Shown here in pieces: positions 3,924 through 5,378 of a stretch of 5,378 nucleotides of DNA (the stretch's first letter is position 1; each line of letters starts with the position of its first letter). A model generated the notes under the pieces. It did not search any database, was not told the origin of the DNA, and saw nothing but the letters and a program-made list of their open reading frames with translations. Position numbers and translations under genes: made by a program. Where the stretch lies: assembly GCA_903834645.1 (NCBI GenBank), contig CAILKA010000296.1, positions 1 through 5,378 of the forward strand, read 5' to 3'. The stretch comes from an uncultured beta proteobacterium. GTDB lineage: Bacteria; Pseudomonadota; Gammaproteobacteria; Burkholderiales; Burkholderiaceae_C.

Positions 3924-5378
3924 GCGCTCCTCCACCTTCGTCACTTCCAAAGAGCCCTCCCGTCGCCCCGCCCGCCGCGTTGCGCAGGCCCGTGCCCCGT
4001 CGCGATCCGCGCAGGCCGGGCCCGAGCCCGAAGGCAGCGGATTCGCCTACACCCCCGACACTTTCCGGCAGATGGTCGAGGACGTGCTCGACCTGGCGCG
4101 CGAAGCTGGCGCCACCGATGCGGCGGCGGAGGTGTCCGAAGGTGCCGGGCTGTCGGTGTCCGTGCGCAAGGGGGAGATCGAGAACGTCGAGCGCAACCGA
4201 GACAAGTCGCTGGGCGTGACCGTCTATGCCGGTCAGCGCCGCGGCAGCGCCAGCACCTCGGACTTCTCGCCCGCAGCGTTGCGCCGCACCGTGCAGGCCG
4301 CCTTCGACATCGCCCTCTACACCGCCGAAGATCCTGCGGCCGGCCTGCCCGATGCGCAGGACCTCGCGACGCCAGCCGAGGCGGCGCTCGACCTCGACCT
4401 GTTCCACCCCTGGGCGATCGATGCCGCCACGGCGGCCGAGCTCGCGCGCCGCTGCGAGCAGGCGGCCTTCGATACCGACCGTCGCATCACCAATTCCGAG
4501 GGTGCGGGCGTGTCGGCGCAGCAGTCGCATTTCTGGACCGGCAACTCGCGTGGCTGTCGGGGCGGCTACGCCAGCACGCGCCACGGCATCTCGGTGGCCC
4601 CCATCGCCGGGCGCGGCAGGAACATGCAGCGCGACAGCTGGTACACGTCGATGCGCGACGCCTCCGAGCTCGCGAGCCCCGAGGCAGTGGGCCGCTACGC
4701 GGCGCAGCGGACGCTGGCGCGGCTGCACGCACGGCGCGTGCCCACGGCCGATGTGCCGGTGCTCTTCGAGGCTCCGCTGGCGGCCGGATTGCTGGGATCC
4801 TTCGTGCAGGCCGTCTCGGGCGGCTCGCTCTACCGCAAGTCGAGTTTCCTGCTCGACAGCCTGGGCCAGTCGGTGTTCGCCCCCCACATCGACATCCACG
4901 AGGACCCACACCTGCGCAAGGGCAAGGGCAGCGCCGCCTTCGACGACGAGGGCGTGCGCACGCACGCACGCTCCATCGTGTCCGGCGGCACGGTGGAGGG
5001 CTACTTCCTGGGCAGCTACTCCGCGCGCAAGCTCGGCCTGCGCACCACCGGCAACGCCGGCGGCTCGCACAACCTCGCGCTCACCAGCCGCCTGACACGG
5101 CCGGGGGACGACCTGGAGGCCATGCTGCGCAAGCTCGGGACGGGCCTGTTCGTCACCGAGCTGATGGGGCAGGGCGTCAACGGCGTCACGGGCGACTACT
5201 CGCGCGGGGCCAGCGGCTACTGGATCGAGGGCGGCCGCATCGTGCATCCGGTGGAGGAGGTGACGATTGCGGGCAACCTGCGCGAGATGTTTCGTGCCAT
5301 CGTGGCCATCGGTGCGGACGTCTACACCTACGGTTCGAAGTCCGTGGGTTCGGTGCTGGTGGAGCGGATGAAGGTGGC
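3922..5378 (+). CDS. tldE: Metalloprotease-family protein TldE/PmbA (3' end cut by window)
   Basis: 485 codons are present and the frame runs off the window; E. coli TldE (450 aa) ends within a few residues of the equivalent of the last codons here (GSVLVERMKV), so little is missing. TldE pairs with TldD, the catalytic HExxxH subunit, to form a cytosolic protease that in E. coli matures microcin B17 and degrades CcdA. This protein has no HExxxH, as expected for the TldE partner. Conserved blocks: VSEGAGLSVSVRKGEIENVE (71-90), GVTVYAGQRRGSAST (98-112), LDLFHPW (158-164), STRHG (218-222), GGSLYRKSSFLLDSLG (300-315), SYSARKLGLRTTGNAGG (365-381), ELMGQGVNGVTGDYSRGASG (413-432), TIAGNLREM (448-456). 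The ATG at 3922 is the only ATG, GTG or TTG in frame before the domain begins at about residue 41; it gives a basic, Ala/Pro/Ser/Arg-rich N-terminal stretch. No Shine-Dalgarno sequence precedes it. No tldD is in the window. Confidence 0.95.
   Translation, partial: MRSSTFVTSKEPSRRPARRVAQARAPSRSAQAGPEPEGSGFAYTPDTFRQMVEDVLDLAREAGATDAAAEVSEGAGLSVSVRKGEIENVERNRDKSLGVTVYAGQRRGSASTSDFSPAALRRTVQAAFDIALYTAEDPAAGLPDAQDLATPAEAALDLDLFHPWAIDAATAAELARRCEQAAFDTDRRITNSEGAGVSAQQSHFWTGNSRGCRGGYASTRHGISVAPIAGRGRNMQRDSWYTSMRDASELASPEAVGRYAAQRTLARLHARRVPTADVPVLFEAPLAAGLLGSFVQAVSGGSLYRKSSFLLDSLGQSVFAPHIDIHEDPHLRKGKGSAAFDDEGVRTHARSIVSGGTVEGYFLGSYSARKLGLRTTGNAGGSHNLALTSRLTRPGDDLEAMLRKLGTGLFVTELMGQGVNGVTGDYSRGASGYWIEGGRIVHPVEEVTIAGNLREMFRAIVAIGADVYTYGSKSVGSVLVERMKV
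3929..3933 (-). promoter_or_regulatory. Shine-Dalgarno GGAGG deciding the longer darP start
   Basis: On the minus strand GGAGG is followed by five nucleotides (AGCGC) and then ATG at 3923-3921. It is the only full anti-Shine-Dalgarno match at good spacing before any start in this window. The same bases encode serine codons of tldE on the other strand, so coincidence cannot be excluded. Confidence 0.45.

Noticed and set aside
4226..5095. A 289-codon plus-strand open frame inside tldE
   Set aside because: It is a +1 frame shadow made mostly of Arg, Pro, Ser, Ala and Thr; the true frame carries the TldE blocks.
3676..5247. A 523-codon open frame on the minus strand opposite tldE
   Set aside because: It is antisense to a fully conserved TldE protein and its translation is low-complexity Arg/Ala/Gly/His-rich; long stop-free shadows are expected in DNA this GC-rich.

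Overview
This is a strongly GC-rich, gene-dense chromosomal window whose proteins all look betaproteobacterial, most likely Burkholderiales (Comamonadaceae or a related Leptothrix/Rubrivivax-type lineage). I infer this from protein similarity recalled from memory and from gene order; no search was run. Every gene is a recognisable housekeeping gene. I see no mobile element, CRISPR array, tRNA, rRNA or horizontally acquired island.

Layout. A minus-strand inositol-monophosphatase-family gene (suhB, 4-1041) faces away from a plus-strand pair, trmJ (tRNA 2'-O-methyltransferase, 1150-2025) and cysE (serine O-acetyltransferase, 1947-2729). The suhB/trmJ spacer of 108 bp must hold both promoters, and a candidate suhB promoter overlaps the trmJ start codons. 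cysE converges, with a 16-bp gap, on a minus-strand pair: darP/yjgA (3336-3923) followed by mog (2746-3339). The stop of darP and the start of mog overlap as ATGA. darP diverges from the plus-strand tldE/pmbA (3922 to the window edge), which is cut off only a few codons before its expected end. The divergent pairs suhB|trmJ and darP|tldE are also neighbours in Escherichia coli, so this is old, conserved synteny.

Functions. The genes cover RNA and ribosome work (TrmJ at tRNA position 32, DarP in 50S assembly, SuhB, which is a Nus-complex partner in E. coli), cysteine synthesis (CysE), molybdenum cofactor synthesis (Mog) and peptide/protein processing (TldE, the non-catalytic partner of TldD). 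They do not form one pathway.

No new biological system was found. The points most worth a second look are at the gene edges: a low-complexity tail with a basic cluster on SuhB; a non-conserved TrmJ C-terminus that overlaps cysE by 79 nt; the darP and tldE start codons, which may share one CATG; and overlapping divergent -10-like boxes that could give leaderless transcripts. No stretch longer than 300 bases lacks a gene; the largest gap is the 108-bp suhB/trmJ spacer.
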